A model generated the notes under the pieces. The model was given only the letters and a program-made list of their open reading frames with translations. It had not been told where the DNA came from and searched no databases. Positions 45,469-54,507 of a stretch of 64,000 bases of DNA are shown here, in pieces (the stretch's first letter is position 1; every line of letters begins with the position of its first letter). Made by a program: the position numbers and the translations under genes. Origin of the DNA: Streptomyces sp. NBC_00390 (GTDB taxonomy: Bacteria; Actinomycetota; Actinomycetes; Streptomycetales; Streptomycetaceae); contig NZ_CP107945.1 in NCBI RefSeq assembly GCF_036057275.1, positions 1 through 64,000 on the forward strand, written 5' to 3'.

Positions 45469-46360
45469 GAGCCCTTTCCAACCTGGCTGTGGCATCGGGG
45501 TGTTGGTGGGCATGGGTTGTACGGAACGACGAAGCTCCTGGTAGACGGGTTCTCGACCAAGATCACCCGTGTCCGCCAGGAGCTTCGCGTGCTTGTCTAC
45601 CCGTCGTCGATCGATCTGTCCAGCCGCACGCTGCGGCACCTGACGAGGCAACTGGCCGCTCACCGGCGGGAGATCGGCACGCGATGGCGGCGTCTGCCCG
45701 TCGGCCGTCAGGCCCTGCTCGCCCTGGCCCACCTGCGATGCGGCGACACGTACGCCCAACTCGCCGCAGGGTTCGAGATCGGCATCGCGACCGTCTACCG
45801 CTACATACGAGAGGCCGTCGAAGTGCTGGCCGCCCAGGCGCAGACCCTGGCCGAGGCAATGACGAGCGTCCGGACGAAGGCGTACGTGATCCTGGACGGC
45901 ACCCTCCTGCCCATCGACCGGATCGCCGCCGACACCCCGTACTACTCCGGAAAACACAAGCGCCACGGCATGAACGTCCAGGTCATAACGGATCCGTTCG
46001 GCCGACTGCTGTGGGCTTCCGCGGCCCTGCCCGGCTCCACCCACGACCTGACCGCCGCGCGCGAACACGGCATCATCGACGCGCTCGCAACGGCAGGGCT
46101 GAAGTGCTGGGCGGACAAGGCGTACCAAGGGGCCGGCCGCCATGTCCGCGTACCTTTCCGGGGGCCGCCGGCTCAAGCGCTGGAAGCGACGGCACAACAG
46201 CACCCACGCCAAAATCCGGTGCCTCGGCGAGCAGGCCATGGCTGTCCTGAAGGGCTGGCGCCTGCTACGCAAGCTCCGCTGCAGCACCAACCGGATCACC
46301 GACATCGTGAAGGCCGTCGTCGTCCTTCACCACGCCTCAACCTGAGGTTGGAAAGGGCTC
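45469..46360 (+). mobile_element. IS5-family element (ISL2/IS427-like), 892 bp
   Basis: Perfect 16-bp terminal inverted repeats, GAGCCCTTTCCAACCT at 45469-45484 and AGGTTGGAAAGGGCTC at 46345-46360, enclose one transposase gene. No clear target duplication is visible. It inserted between the Mrr-like gene (stop at 45462) and the zinc-finger/HTH gene (start at 46365), leaving only four bases before the latter. Confidence 0.9.
45589..46345 (+). pseudogene. IS transposase with a frameshift
   Basis: A DDE_Tnp_4-type transposase of about 250 residues: SSRTLRHLTRQLAAHRREIG, GIATVYRYIREAVEVLAA, AYVILDGTLLPIDRIAAD (first Asp), PGSTHDLTAAREHGI and KCWADKAYQGAGRHVRVPF. At about 46165 an extra base in the run CCGGGGGCCGCC shifts the frame. 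The correct continuation, GRRLKRWKRRHNSTHAKIRC and EQAMAVLKGWRLLRKLR, is read in another frame to the stop at 46345. GTG at 45589 after AGGAG is the likely start. It is a mutation or sequencing error rather than a programmed slip site, since the break is late. Confidence 0.8.
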
Positions 46361-46364
46361 ACTG

Positions 46365-47483
46365 ATGACGACGAACCGTCCTGCCCTTCGTTGCTGCGCG
46401 CAGTGCGCGAAGGATTTCCCGCGTCCGAGCCAGTTCGGGCGCCCGCCCACTTACTGTTCTCCTGCCTGCCGTGCCGCGTCGTACCGAGCGCGCACCAGCC
46501 GCCCCCGGGGGGCGCCCCGCGAGCATGACGAGGACGTCACGCGTGTCGGCAAGTCGCTGCTCTCGAAAGCGCAGTCGGCTGGCCACCTCAGCAGTCACCC
46601 CCTGCCGGCCAAGCCTCTGGACTTGATCAAGCAGTGCCTGAGCCTGCAATGGGATCTCAACGACCTGCTTGCCGTCGCCGTGCGTCAGGCTCACGAGTAC
46701 GGTGCAAGCTGGGACGAGATCGGAGATGCTCTGGGCACAGTGGCGCCCAACGCCCGTAGCCGGTACTCCAAGGACAAAGTCGCCGCCGTGCTGAGGAATC
46801 GCGCACTGCGCGGATCCGGCCGCCCCACCAGCCCCGCGGCGCCTGAGCCGCGCACGCCAGGCCCGGCATCAACAACGGTGGGGCCTGCGACGGACAAGGG
46901 CAGCGACGCGTCCCTCCCGGGCCATCCCGGCTACCAATTGACCCGTGCGCTGTCCCATCTCCAGCGCACCTCTGAACGTTCCGTGCGCTCCCTCGCCCGC
47001 GACATCGGGATATCCCCTTCCCTCCTGTCGCGGATCCTGCTCGGCAAACGCCACCCGAAATGGACGACCGTCGAGCGCCTCGCCACCCTGTGTGGCGCCG
47101 ATCCCGCTGATCTCCTCCCGTTGTGGGACAAGGCCCGCGGCGTCCGTCCAGCCCCTCCCTCCAGCCCCGCGGCATATCCCGAAGCAGCACATGCCCTCAA
47201 AGCCACACTGCGCGGCATGTGGCTGGCCGCCGCCAAGCCTGACGTTCCTACCCTCTGTGCCGGCGCCCGAGTGCTCACCCCCCGTGGCGTCGAAGCCCTC
47301 CTGGATGACAAGACCACGCTCCAAGCCGTGGACTGGCCCGTCATCGCGAGCCTCACCACCATCCTGCGCGGCAGCCCGGACGACGTCCGCCCCTTGTGGG
47401 AACAGATCAAAGCCACGCACGTCAGCTCCGAGAACCGCACTCCCCCGACCACCAGCTTCCTGCCGGCAGCGAGCTTCGGCTGA
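46365..47483 (+). CDS. Zinc-finger/HTH (XRE-like) DNA-binding protein
   Basis: A 372-residue protein. The N terminus has a Cys4-type zinc finger: CCAQCAKDF, then YCSPACRAASYRAR. A helical region with QAHEYGASWDEIGDALG resembles a first DNA-binding helix pair. A Cro/XRE-type helix-turn-helix lies at about 205-255 (SVRSLARDIGISPSLLSRIL, then WTTVERLATLCGADPADLLP). The C-terminal third is of unknown fold with a repeated PLWEQIK/PLWDKAR pattern. ATG at 46365 lies only four bases after the insertion sequence, so its own leader and ribosome-binding site were replaced by IS sequence. Its expression may be lost or altered. Role: probable regulator. Confidence 0.75.
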   Translation: MTTNRPALRCCAQCAKDFPRPSQFGRPPTYCSPACRAASYRARTSRPRGAPREHDEDVTRVGKSLLSKAQSAGHLSSHPLPAKPLDLIKQCLSLQWDLNDLLAVAVRQAHEYGASWDEIGDALGTVAPNARSRYSKDKVAAVLRNRALRGSGRPTSPAAPEPRTPGPASTTVGPATDKGSDASLPGHPGYQLTRALSHLQRTSERSVRSLARDIGISPSLLSRILLGKRHPKWTTVERLATLCGADPADLLPLWDKARGVRPAPPSSPAAYPEAAHALKATLRGMWLAAAKPDVPTLCAGARVLTPRGVEALLDDKTTLQAVDWPVIASLTTILRGSPDDVRPLWEQIKATHVSSENRTPPTTSFLPAASFG

Positions 47484-47651
47484 CTTCGACGGCCGACCAC
47501 CGCTGAGGAAGGCCCCCGAACCACCGGGGGAACAGAAGCGGGGCGGCCTCGGCCAGCCACGCGATCGGCATGGCAACGGGCATGGGAGGGATCGGTAGCA
47601 TGCATCGTCATCCGGCCGGTACCTGCCGCTGATCACATTAGAGGAGCCATT

Positions 47652-49271
47652 GTGTCCAGCCCTGTCCAGCCGGTGCAGACTGGTGATCCACGCCGAATAG
47701 GCCCCTACCGTGTCGCCGGCCGGCTCGGCACGGGTGGCATGGGCACCGTATATGCCGCGCTGGATGGCGCCGGACAGCACATGGCGGTCAAGGTTGTACA
47801 TCCTGCGCAAGCCGCGGACGAGGAGTTCCGTGCCCGTTTCCGTCGGGAGGTACAGCTCTCCAGACGTGTGACGGGACCCTGCCTGGTTCCGGTGCTCGAG
47901 GCCGACACCGACGGCCCCGCCCCGTGGCTCGCCACACCTTTCGTACCCGGGCCCACCCTCGACCGGTACCTGGCCACGAGCGGCGCTCTGCAGGGGGCCC
48001 GCCTGTACGCGCTGGCAGCTGGAACCGCGGCTGCGCTCGCCGCCGTACACGAGGCAGGCGTCGTCCACCGGGATGTCAAGCCGCAGAACGTCATCCTCGC
48101 CCCGTCCGGCCCGCAGGTGCTGGACTTCGGTATCGCTCACGCTCTGGACGGCACCTCGGTGACACGCACGGGGGTAATGACCGGCACGCCCGGCTGGATC
48201 AGTCCCGAGCACTACCGAACAGGTGAAGTCGGCCCGGAAGGAGACGTGTTCGCCTGGGGCGCACTCATCTCGTATGCCGCGACCGGGCGCCTCCCCTTCG
48301 GGACCGGCGCCCCCGACGCTGTGGCCTTCCGCATCATGTCCGCCGAGCCCGATCTCAACGGTGTGCCGAAGGACCTCCTGCCTCTGGTCGAGCAGGCTCT
48401 GTCCAAGGAGCCGGGCGACCGGCCGACCGCCGCCGAGCTCGGCCGCACCACCACCACGCTGCTCGCCGCACAAAGCACAGCCGTCATCTCTCCTGATGGG
48501 GAGCAGCCGACCCTGGTTTCCGACCTGGTGAGCATCCACTGGGACGTGACGCATGAAGACGCCCCTGTCTGGCCCACTCCGCGCCGGAGCCGTCTCAGGC
48601 TGTACGCGGCAGTTGCCGCGGCAGCTCTTGTCGTGGGCGGCGTCGGCGGAGCCATCGCCGCAGCAGGGACCTCCGGGTCTGAGCAGGAACGAGTAGCCGC
48701 CGCGCCAACCAACCAGCCGAAGACCACCCCGGGCGGAACCGCGACCGTGGCAGAACCGACCCGCAGCCGACACCACAGCAGCGCATCGCCGGTCCCCTCA
48801 ACCGGGACATCTCAGGTCGAGAATGCGCGCCAGACCGCTCCGTCGCCGGCCTACACACGCACCGACAACGCTCAGCCCAGCATCGACGAATGGGCCGACG
48901 CACGCGTCCCGGCGACACCGGCGGAAAAGGCCGCAGCAGAGCGCCTGCGCAGCGAAGCGACTCAAGTCCTTCAAGGAAAGGAGTACATGGGCGACAACGT
49001 GGTCGTCACCTTCCATCCGCAGGCGCAGACCATGTTCGTCACCTTCGGGCCCGGTATCTTCCCCGAAGGCCAGGACTACCACGACGACCTGGACTGGACC
49101 GACAACGTGCGCTCGCTGATGTTCGGCAGCTGCGCCGAGGCACAGCAGAACTTCCACGACGACATCACCTGGCCCTACGGCCGCGCCGCCGTCGTCTACC
49201 GCGAGTCCATGGCCAGCCCCATCATCGCCGACTTCCGCGAAGTCACCCACCCCGACAGCTGCCGCGTATGA
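47652..49271 (+). CDS. Membrane Ser/Thr protein kinase
   Basis: A 539-residue PknB-type kinase. The kinase domain (about 15-275) has the P-loop LGTGGMGTVYAALD, the Lys in MAVKVVHP, the catalytic loop VHRDVKPQNVIL and the Mg loop LDFGIAHA. A single membrane helix (about 315-338: LYAAVAAAALVVGGVGGAIA) separates it from an extracellular part. A Ser/Thr/Pro linker is followed by a folded domain of about 110 residues with DNVVVTFHPQAQTMFVTFGP and LMFGSCAEAQQNFHDDI. I do not recognise that sensor; it lacks PASTA repeats. GTG at 47652 follows GAGGAG. Confidence 0.88.
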   Translation: MSSPVQPVQTGDPRRIGPYRVAGRLGTGGMGTVYAALDGAGQHMAVKVVHPAQAADEEFRARFRREVQLSRRVTGPCLVPVLEADTDGPAPWLATPFVPGPTLDRYLATSGALQGARLYALAAGTAAALAAVHEAGVVHRDVKPQNVILAPSGPQVLDFGIAHALDGTSVTRTGVMTGTPGWISPEHYRTGEVGPEGDVFAWGALISYAATGRLPFGTGAPDAVAFRIMSAEPDLNGVPKDLLPLVEQALSKEPGDRPTAAELGRTTTTLLAAQSTAVISPDGEQPTLVSDLVSIHWDVTHEDAPVWPTPRRSRLRLYAAVAAAALVVGGVGGAIAAAGTSGSEQERVAAAPTNQPKTTPGGTATVAEPTRSRHHSSASPVPSTGTSQVENARQTAPSPAYTRTDNAQPSIDEWADARVPATPAEKAAAERLRSEATQVLQGKEYMGDNVVVTFHPQAQTMFVTFGPGIFPEGQDYHDDLDWTDNVRSLMFGSCAEAQQNFHDDITWPYGRAAVVYRESMASPIIADFREVTHPDSCRV

Positions 49272-49351
49272 CCATGTCGTGCGGGGAGTGGGGCCTCACT
49301 TCACCGCTTCGCGGGCGAACCATCACGTGCCGCTGCTGGATCAGGGCCTGA

Positions 49352-49819
49352 GCCTGCAGCCCGTCTGACAGCCTCGCGGTACCCGATCCCCGCAAGAAAA
49401 ACGGCCGACAAGGCCGACACAGGCAAACGGCACGGCCGAAGAAGACCGCCACCGAGCCCCACCGCGCCACAGCCGCAAAACCGGCCGCCAAGAAGCTCGC
49501 GGGCAGGGCCGCAGCGGCAAAGACGGCACAGCTGACACTGGTCGGCCTCGTCCGCCGCCACCTCTCCGAGCAGAGCGAACCGCACTCGGCGGCGGAGATC
49601 GCCACAGCCCTCGGCCAGACCCACCCCGAACGCAACGTCAAGACGACCGTCGTGCGCACCACACTCGAAGGGCTGGCAGCCCGGAACCAGGCCCAGCGCA
49701 CCAAGCAAGGCTCATCCGTCTTCTATACCGCACGGCCAGGAGCCTGGACGGGATCGGCCGGTCGCAGTCCGAAAGGACCGCCTGCCGTCGTACTGGACCG
49801 TCTAACCTGCCGAGCATGA
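49352..49819 (+). pseudogene. Lys/Ala-rich winged-helix protein gene, start not found
   Basis: An open frame without a usable start codon reads TAAKPAAKKLAGRAAAAKTA and then a winged-helix-like domain: QLTLVGLVRRHLSEQS, SAAEIATALGQTHPERNVKT and VRTTLEGLAARNQAQRT. The Lys/Ala-rich N terminus resembles actinobacterial histone-like tails. The frame opens after a TGA at 49349 with no ATG, GTG or TTG before the domain, so an upstream frameshift or truncation is likely. Its TGA overlaps the ATG of the HAD gene (ATGA), showing that it was a real coupled gene. Confidence 0.5.
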
Positions 49820-50475
49820 TTCGTGCGGTGGTATTCGACGTGGGCGAGTGCCTTGTCGACGAAACCCGGGAGTACGGGACGTGGGCTGACTGGCTGGGAG
49901 TGTCACGGCACACCTTCGCGGCCATGTTCGGAGCGGTCATCGCGCAAGGCCGCGACTACCGGGAGACGTTCCAGGAGTTCCGGCCCGGGTTCGACCTGAC
50001 CGAGGAGCGGGAGAAACGCGCGGCTGCCGGACAGCCGGAGTGGTTCGGCGAGGGCGACCTGTACCCGGACGTCCGGCCCACCCTGACTGCCCTGCGTGAG
50101 GCGGGGCTGTGGGTTGGCATCGCCGGAAACCAGACCGTGCGAGCCGGCGGTCTGCTGCGGGGGCTGGACCTTCCAACCGACATGATCGCCACCAGTGACG
50201 ACTGGGGAGCGTCGAAGCCGGACGTGAAGTTCTTCGAGCATGTCATCGAGGCGACGCCTGCCGAGCCGGGCGAGATTCTGTACGTCGGGGACCGGCTCGA
50301 CAACGACATCCGCCCGGCCGTGCAGGCAGGGCTGTTGACGGCCCTGATCCGACGTGGACCGTGGGGCACGATCCAGCAGCGCGACCCGGACGCGGACGCG
50401 ATCACGACGATGCGTATCAACTCGCTGGCGGAGCTGCCGGAGAAGATCGCCAAGTTCAACGCTGAAGGGCGCTGA
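49816..50475 (+). CDS. HAD family hydrolase
   Basis: A 219-residue haloacid-dehalogenase-like hydrolase, probably a small-molecule phosphatase. Motif I is VVFDVGECLVDE with nucleophile Asp8 and a Gly in place of the second Asp, a common variant. Motif II is around AGNQTVRAGG, motif III is the Lys in GASKPDVKFFEHV and motif IV is YVGDRLDNDIRPA. The cap domain has EFRPGFDLTEEREKRAAAG. ATG at 49816 overlaps the stop of the upstream winged-helix gene. Substrate unknown. Confidence 0.87.
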   Translation: MIRAVVFDVGECLVDETREYGTWADWLGVSRHTFAAMFGAVIAQGRDYRETFQEFRPGFDLTEEREKRAAAGQPEWFGEGDLYPDVRPTLTALREAGLWVGIAGNQTVRAGGLLRGLDLPTDMIATSDDWGASKPDVKFFEHVIEATPAEPGEILYVGDRLDNDIRPAVQAGLLTALIRRGPWGTIQQRDPDADAITTMRINSLAELPEKIAKFNAEGR

Positions 50476-50565
50476 CCGTCGTGCCCCAGTCGTAGAGACG
50501 ATCATCGAGGTCCCGGACGGATCCATTCATCCCGCACAGCTTGCCGGCCCTGTCCTGGGAGCCTT

Positions 50566-51771
50566 TCAGGCTGATGGCCGGGGCAATGGCAGGGCGGGCA
50601 TCAGCGGGTGCGTCAGGTGCTGCCCGTTGTCATAGACGTGCAGCTTGAAGGCCTCCGGCCCCGGTCTGCCGGCTGCGTCGTAGGCGTCCAGGAGGCGCTC
50701 GATCCGCTCCCACAGCGGCACCGGGCCGCCCTCGCGCACCTCCCAGGTGCCGGTGTTGGGGGTGAGGGCGGCAGCGGAGCCGGTGACCACGTCGACCAGG
50801 TGCACGATGTTGCCGACCATCGTCAGTTGCGCGTGCGGTACGGCGCTCTGGGCGAGGAAGCGCAGGTGGAATGCCTCATCCGTGGCAGCGTTGATCCGGT
50901 CGGGGCTGTGTCGAGCGATCCGGGACTTGTCCGGCAGGCCTGCGGCCCAGTGGGCGGGGTTGCCGAGTGCTGGCGCCGCGTGTGTCCGCGCGGACATGAA
51001 GGAGATGGTGCCGGGCAGCAGCGGGCCCTCTGCGGTGCCGTTCTCGGCCACGGTGAGCAACACACGGGCGTATCCGTAAAGCCAGCCCGACAGGGTGAGC
51101 AGGATTTTCCCGCCCGGCCGCGCCTGAGCCAGCAGCGCGGGTGGGACGGCGCGGAAGGAGCAGGCGGCCACGATCCGGTCGTACCGGGCCTGGGGCCAGT
51201 AGCCGTACAGCCCGTCCGCGACTGCCAGGGTCGGGGTGTAGCCGCAGCCGTACAGCGCGCTCGCCGCGGTCTCCAGCCGGTGCGGGTCCACCTCGATCGA
51301 GGTGATGTCGGTGGAGCCGAGCCGTTGGCACGCGAGCGCGGTCGAGTAGCCCGTCCCTGTGCCGATCTCCAGCACTGTGTGTCCTTCGTGGAGGTCGGCG
51401 TCGGCCCACATCTGCAGCACGAGCGACGGGAGCGTGGACGACGAGGTGGGGACCCCGCCGTGTCGTGCGGCGGGCTGCTTCCAGTCGGGTTCGTCACTGT
51501 CGAACTGCGTGATGAGCGTGATGTCGGAGTACGCGGCGGCGAGCCATCGGCCGTAGTCGAGTTCGGCGGTGACCGGCTCCCACACCGTCAGGCCCTGACC
51601 GTCGCGCTCGTCGGCGGGCAGGTAGAAGCCGGGCACGAACCGGTGCCGTGGCACCGCCTCCACCGCCGCCCGCCAGGCCGGATCGCCGAGGACGCCGTCC
51701 TCGGCGAGGGCCTTCGCCATCGTCTCGCGCAGCCGTGCGGCATCGGTGTCAGGGTCGGCGGGCATCGCCAT
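50566..51771 (-). CDS. tgmC: PCMT-like methyltransferase of the graspetide cluster
   Basis: A 401-residue protein related to protein-L-isoaspartate O-methyltransferase, longer than the repair enzyme (about 210). The N-terminal part has AVEAVPRHRFVPGFYLP, the SAM site is VLEIGTGTGYSTALACQRLG and ITSIEVDPHRLETA follows. The C-terminal 180 residues are specific to RiPP-associated members. ATG at 51771 follows GGAAGGAGG, and the gene overlaps the ATP-grasp gene by 23 bases. In related clusters (fuscimiditide-type) this enzyme methylates an Asp in the cyclised peptide, which then forms an aspartimide. I infer the same here because the precursor has several Asp and Asn near its end. The product is probably an imiditide. 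Confidence 0.83.
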   Translation of the reverse strand: MAMPADPDTDAARLRETMAKALAEDGVLGDPAWRAAVEAVPRHRFVPGFYLPADERDGQGLTVWEPVTAELDYGRWLAAAYSDITLITQFDSDEPDWKQPAARHGGVPTSSSTLPSLVLQMWADADLHEGHTVLEIGTGTGYSTALACQRLGSTDITSIEVDPHRLETAASALYGCGYTPTLAVADGLYGYWPQARYDRIVAACSFRAVPPALLAQARPGGKILLTLSGWLYGYARVLLTVAENGTAEGPLLPGTISFMSARTHAAPALGNPAHWAAGLPDKSRIARHSPDRINAATDEAFHLRFLAQSAVPHAQLTMVGNIVHLVDVVTGSAAALTPNTGTWEVREGGPVPLWERIERLLDAYDAAGRPGPEAFKLHVYDNGQHLTHPLMPALPLPRPSA

Positions 51772-52747
51772 GGCCTGACTCCTCCTTCCTGCTCAGGATG
51801 TCGGCGAACGCCGCGGTGATGGCCGGCGCGTCTGGCAGCCAGCCCCACTGTCCGTTCGGATTGCACTCGATCGCGGTCCAGTGCTCCGGCGTGTCCCCGC
51901 CACCGGTCAGGGCGAAGTCGAAGCAGCCGAAGACCAGGCCGAACGAGGCCAGGTAGCTGTGCAGCGCGGCCTCGATCGGGGCAGGCACGGTGATGGGGGC
52001 ATGGATCAGGTCGTCCCAGTCGCCGCGGCGCCAGTCCAGCGCGCCATCCGGGGCGGCGATCTGCTGGGCGAACACGCGGCGGCCCACCACGGTCACCCGA
52101 ACGTCGCCGGTCTTGGGGATCTCGGCCTGGAACAGATGCGCGGTCACCGCAAGGGAGTCGTCGAACGTGTCGGCGTTCACGCGCTGGGCCCAGATCGCCC
52201 GCGCGTATCCGTCCTCGCCCGTCGGCAGTCCGCGGAAGGGCTTGTAGATGACGTGCTCGTGCTCGGCGGCGAACCTCCGCGCCTGCTCGAGGTCGTTGGT
52301 GACCAGGGTCGGCGGGATCGTCAGGTCGAGCTCGGCGAAGCGTTGGAGCTGGGCGGGCTTGAAGTCGGCACGGGTCACGGCCGCGGGGTGGTTGACGTAC
52401 GTCGCACCGTGCAGGGTGTTCAGTGTGCCGCCGAGTCCGTGTCTCGCCTCCGCGGCGGCGAACTGCCGTGTCTGCGGGGGCAGGTGCTTGTACCGGGCGG
52501 CGTAGGGGGTGGGGCGGCGGTAGTAGACCGCCGCCACCTCCCCCAGCTCCACCTCCCGGCTCGCCGTACGCAGCATCCCGCCCCAGGCCGGGTGGGCCGA
52601 TCCGATACGGGCCGCGAAGGTGAGGTCGGGGCCGATGTCGGCGGGGTCGACGCGTACGACGGGCACTTCGCGCTCATTCAGCGCCGTGATGACCCAGTCC
52701 GCAGTGACGTCTTCCAGCGCGGTGACGACCAGGACGGTGGAGGCCAT
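51749..52747 (-). CDS. tgmB: ATP-grasp graspetide ligase
   Basis: A 332-residue ATP-grasp enzyme that forms ester or amide cross-links between Ser/Thr/Lys and Asp/Glu side chains of a precursor peptide. Motifs are AAVYYRRPTPYAARY, ATYVNHPAAVTRADFKPAQL, VIYKPFRG, the substrate-metal strand GDVRVTVVGRRVFAQQI and the final ATP/Mg site WTAIECNPNGQWGWLPDAP. These match the MvdD/TgmB subgroup. ATG at 52747 lies three bases after the stop of the precursor gene, and the 3' end overlaps the methyltransferase gene, so all three are one transcript. Confidence 0.92.
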   Translation of the reverse strand: MASTVLVVTALEDVTADWVITALNEREVPVVRVDPADIGPDLTFAARIGSAHPAWGGMLRTASREVELGEVAAVYYRRPTPYAARYKHLPPQTRQFAAAEARHGLGGTLNTLHGATYVNHPAAVTRADFKPAQLQRFAELDLTIPPTLVTNDLEQARRFAAEHEHVIYKPFRGLPTGEDGYARAIWAQRVNADTFDDSLAVTAHLFQAEIPKTGDVRVTVVGRRVFAQQIAAPDGALDWRRGDWDDLIHAPITVPAPIEAALHSYLASFGLVFGCFDFALTGGGDTPEHWTAIECNPNGQWGWLPDAPAITAAFADILSRKEESGHGDARRP

Positions 52748-52750
52748 CAG

Positions 52751-53017
52751 TCAGTCCGACTCGTAGTCCGTGGTGTTGTCGTCCTGGGTCTGCGGCTGCG
52801 GGCTCTGCCCGTCTCCACCCCCGGACACGGACGCGGTGCCGGTCGTCCTGTTCGTGCCGTGGCTGCCCATGTCCACCACCTGGTCGGCGGCGTCGCAATA
52901 GCGGGCGGTCTGCGTGGCCTCATCGAGCGTCAGCCTCGCGTAGGACGGCGGGCCGACCGGCAGCCGGTCGGTGACCAGCTGCATCGCCCACGGAGCCTTG
53001 GGTGCGAGCGTCGTCAT
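52751..53017 (-). CDS. tgmA: Graspetide (ATP-grasp RiPP) precursor
   Basis: An 88-residue precursor. The leader has AMQLVTDRLPVGPPSYARLT and LDEATQTARYCDAAD, the conserved PPSY-type recognition segment of TgmA-like peptides. The core begins after MGSHGTNRTTG, runs through TASVSGGGDGQ and ends DDNTTDYESD. Ser/Thr residues and Asp/Glu residues provide acceptor and donor pairs for omega-ester rings, and the Gly-rich and Pro/Gln stretches may be loops. ATG at 53017 follows GGGAAGGGA. It is transcribed with the ligase and methyltransferase genes. The exact ring pattern cannot be read from sequence. Confidence 0.88.
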   Translation of the reverse strand: MTTLAPKAPWAMQLVTDRLPVGPPSYARLTLDEATQTARYCDAADQVVDMGSHGTNRTTGTASVSGGGDGQSPQPQTQDDNTTDYESD

Positions 53018-53038
53018 GCGTTGTCCCTTCCCGTGCAG

Positions 53039-53070
53039 TCAGGCGGTCTGCCCGGTCGGCTGCCGCCTGA
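53039..53070. promoter_or_regulatory. Inverted repeat upstream of the graspetide precursor
   Basis: TCAGGCGG at 53039-53046 and CCGCCTGA at 53063-53070 form an 8-bp inverted repeat 22 bases upstream of the precursor start. It may be an operator or a leader hairpin that limits translation. No evidence beyond the symmetry. Confidence 0.35.
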
Positions 53071-53304
53071 GCGGAATCGGCGACCGACAACAGCTCTGCC
53101 CCGACCAGGACCGTAGTGGTCGCGCGCCGTGGCACATGACGCCACGCTCTGCGTGCTCGGCCATGACCGGGCTCCCGTGTCGCCGGTGGATACGGCGGTG
53201 GTGCTGCCTCCATGTCACCGCGATCGAAGATCTGTTCCTAGAGACGGAGTTGGGGACTTGCTGGGAGTGCACCTGGGAGGAAGTTGGAACGTCCTTGGGA
53301 CGCG

Positions 53305-54498
53305 TCAGCCCGCTCGCAGGAGACGGAGGACGGCCCGCTGGTAGACGGAGTAGACCTTGGGCAGCTCGGCAAGGTGGGCGCGCTCGTCGATGCCGTGCAG
53401 CCCTTCGTAGGGCAGGCCGAAGCCGGCCGTGGCCGGAATACCTTCCGCAGCCAGCAGGTTGCCGATGTTCGAGGGCCCCGCCGTCTTCGCGCGCACCGCC
53501 AGTCCCGCCTCGGCGGCGGCGGTAAGGAGTGCGGCACCAGGCTGATCGTCGTCGGCCAGACGGAAAGGCGGCCAGCTGGCAACCGGGGTGATCTCGGTCG
53601 GCTTCGGGGCGGGGAGTTCCGCATCCAGCTCAGAGACGGCCTTGCGGATAAGGGTCTCGGCGTCATAGGCGTCGAAGGCTGGGGTGGTACGGACGTCGAT
53701 GTTCAGGTCGCACCGGTCGGGGGTGGTCGAGAACCCTTGGCCTCCGTGGAGGGCGGTCACCGACAGCTTGGGCGGCAGCGGGAACCCTGAGGCCGCGTCG
53801 GCGCCGGGCAGTTCGGCCGCATCGAGGAGGCGTACAAGATGGGCGGCGCGGGAGATGGCGCCGACCACGGTTCGGCTCGCCCCGGAGTGTCCGGAGGGGG
53901 CGTGCACGGCGATGGTGGACCGCCACAGGCCCCGTCCGCCGACGACGACTTCGTCCAGTCCCGGGTATCCGATCATCACTCCGGTCGGGCGCGCCGCCTG
54001 CGGGTCGGCGAGGTAGGCGCGGGCGCCACCGAAGCCTCCCGTGTGCTCGTCGACGTCCAGCAGCACGGCGAGCCCGCCGTGCAGGGCCTCGGCCCGGGGC
54101 ATCAGGTCGGCGGCGATGTGGCAGAACATCGCCGCGGCGAGCTTGGAGTCGGCCGCCCCGCGGCCCAGCAACCAGTTCCCGCGGATGTCGCCGGAGGTCG
54201 GGGAGAAGGACCAAGCGCTCTCGTCTCCATAGGGGGCGGTGTCCACGCAGGCATCCAGCGCCCACCATGTCCCCGGCCGGCCTCCGGGGATCTCCACCAG
54301 TAGGCCCACCAGCTCACCGGAGCTGCCGTGCAGACGCCTGTGGGGCAGGGAGCGGGCGGCAAGCCAGTCCTCCAGGACGCTAAGGACGGGCCTGTAGTCG
54401 TCGATCCCGGCCCGGCTCGGCCGACGGATCAACTCACTCGCGAGCTTCGCTACAGACGCCATACGGGCCTCGACGGCCAGGTGAAGGTTCTCGCTCAC
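53305..54498 (-). CDS. M20 family metallopeptidase/deacylase
   Basis: A 397-residue ArgE/DapE/CPG2-type zinc hydrolase that removes acyl or amino-acid groups from an amide. Metal ligands are visible in ALDACVDTAPYG, RGAADSKLAAAMFCHI and LLDVDEHTGGFGGARAYL, and the dimerisation domain contains HAPSGHSGASRTVVG. The C-terminal His is in EGLHGIDERAHLAE. GTG at 54498 follows AGGAGAG. It lies 9 bases after the HTH regulator gene on the same strand and about 290 bases from the graspetide precursor. It may serve the cluster as a leader-removing or resistance enzyme, but that is inference. Confidence 0.87.
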   Translation of the reverse strand: MSENLHLAVEARMASVAKLASELIRRPSRAGIDDYRPVLSVLEDWLAARSLPHRRLHGSSGELVGLLVEIPGGRPGTWWALDACVDTAPYGDESAWSFSPTSGDIRGNWLLGRGAADSKLAAAMFCHIAADLMPRAEALHGGLAVLLDVDEHTGGFGGARAYLADPQAARPTGVMIGYPGLDEVVVGGRGLWRSTIAVHAPSGHSGASRTVVGAISRAAHLVRLLDAAELPGADAASGFPLPPKLSVTALHGGQGFSTTPDRCDLNIDVRTTPAFDAYDAETLIRKAVSELDAELPAPKPTEITPVASWPPFRLADDDQPGAALLTAAAEAGLAVRAKTAGPSNIGNLLAAEGIPATAGFGLPYEGLHGIDERAHLAELPKVYSVYQRAVLRLLRAG

Positions 54499-54507
54499 GC
54501 TTCTCTC

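Noticed and set aside
53039..53070. Inverted repeat considered as a riboswitch or T-box
   Set aside because: Only an 8-bp stem with no conserved aptamer features. Kept only as a possible operator.
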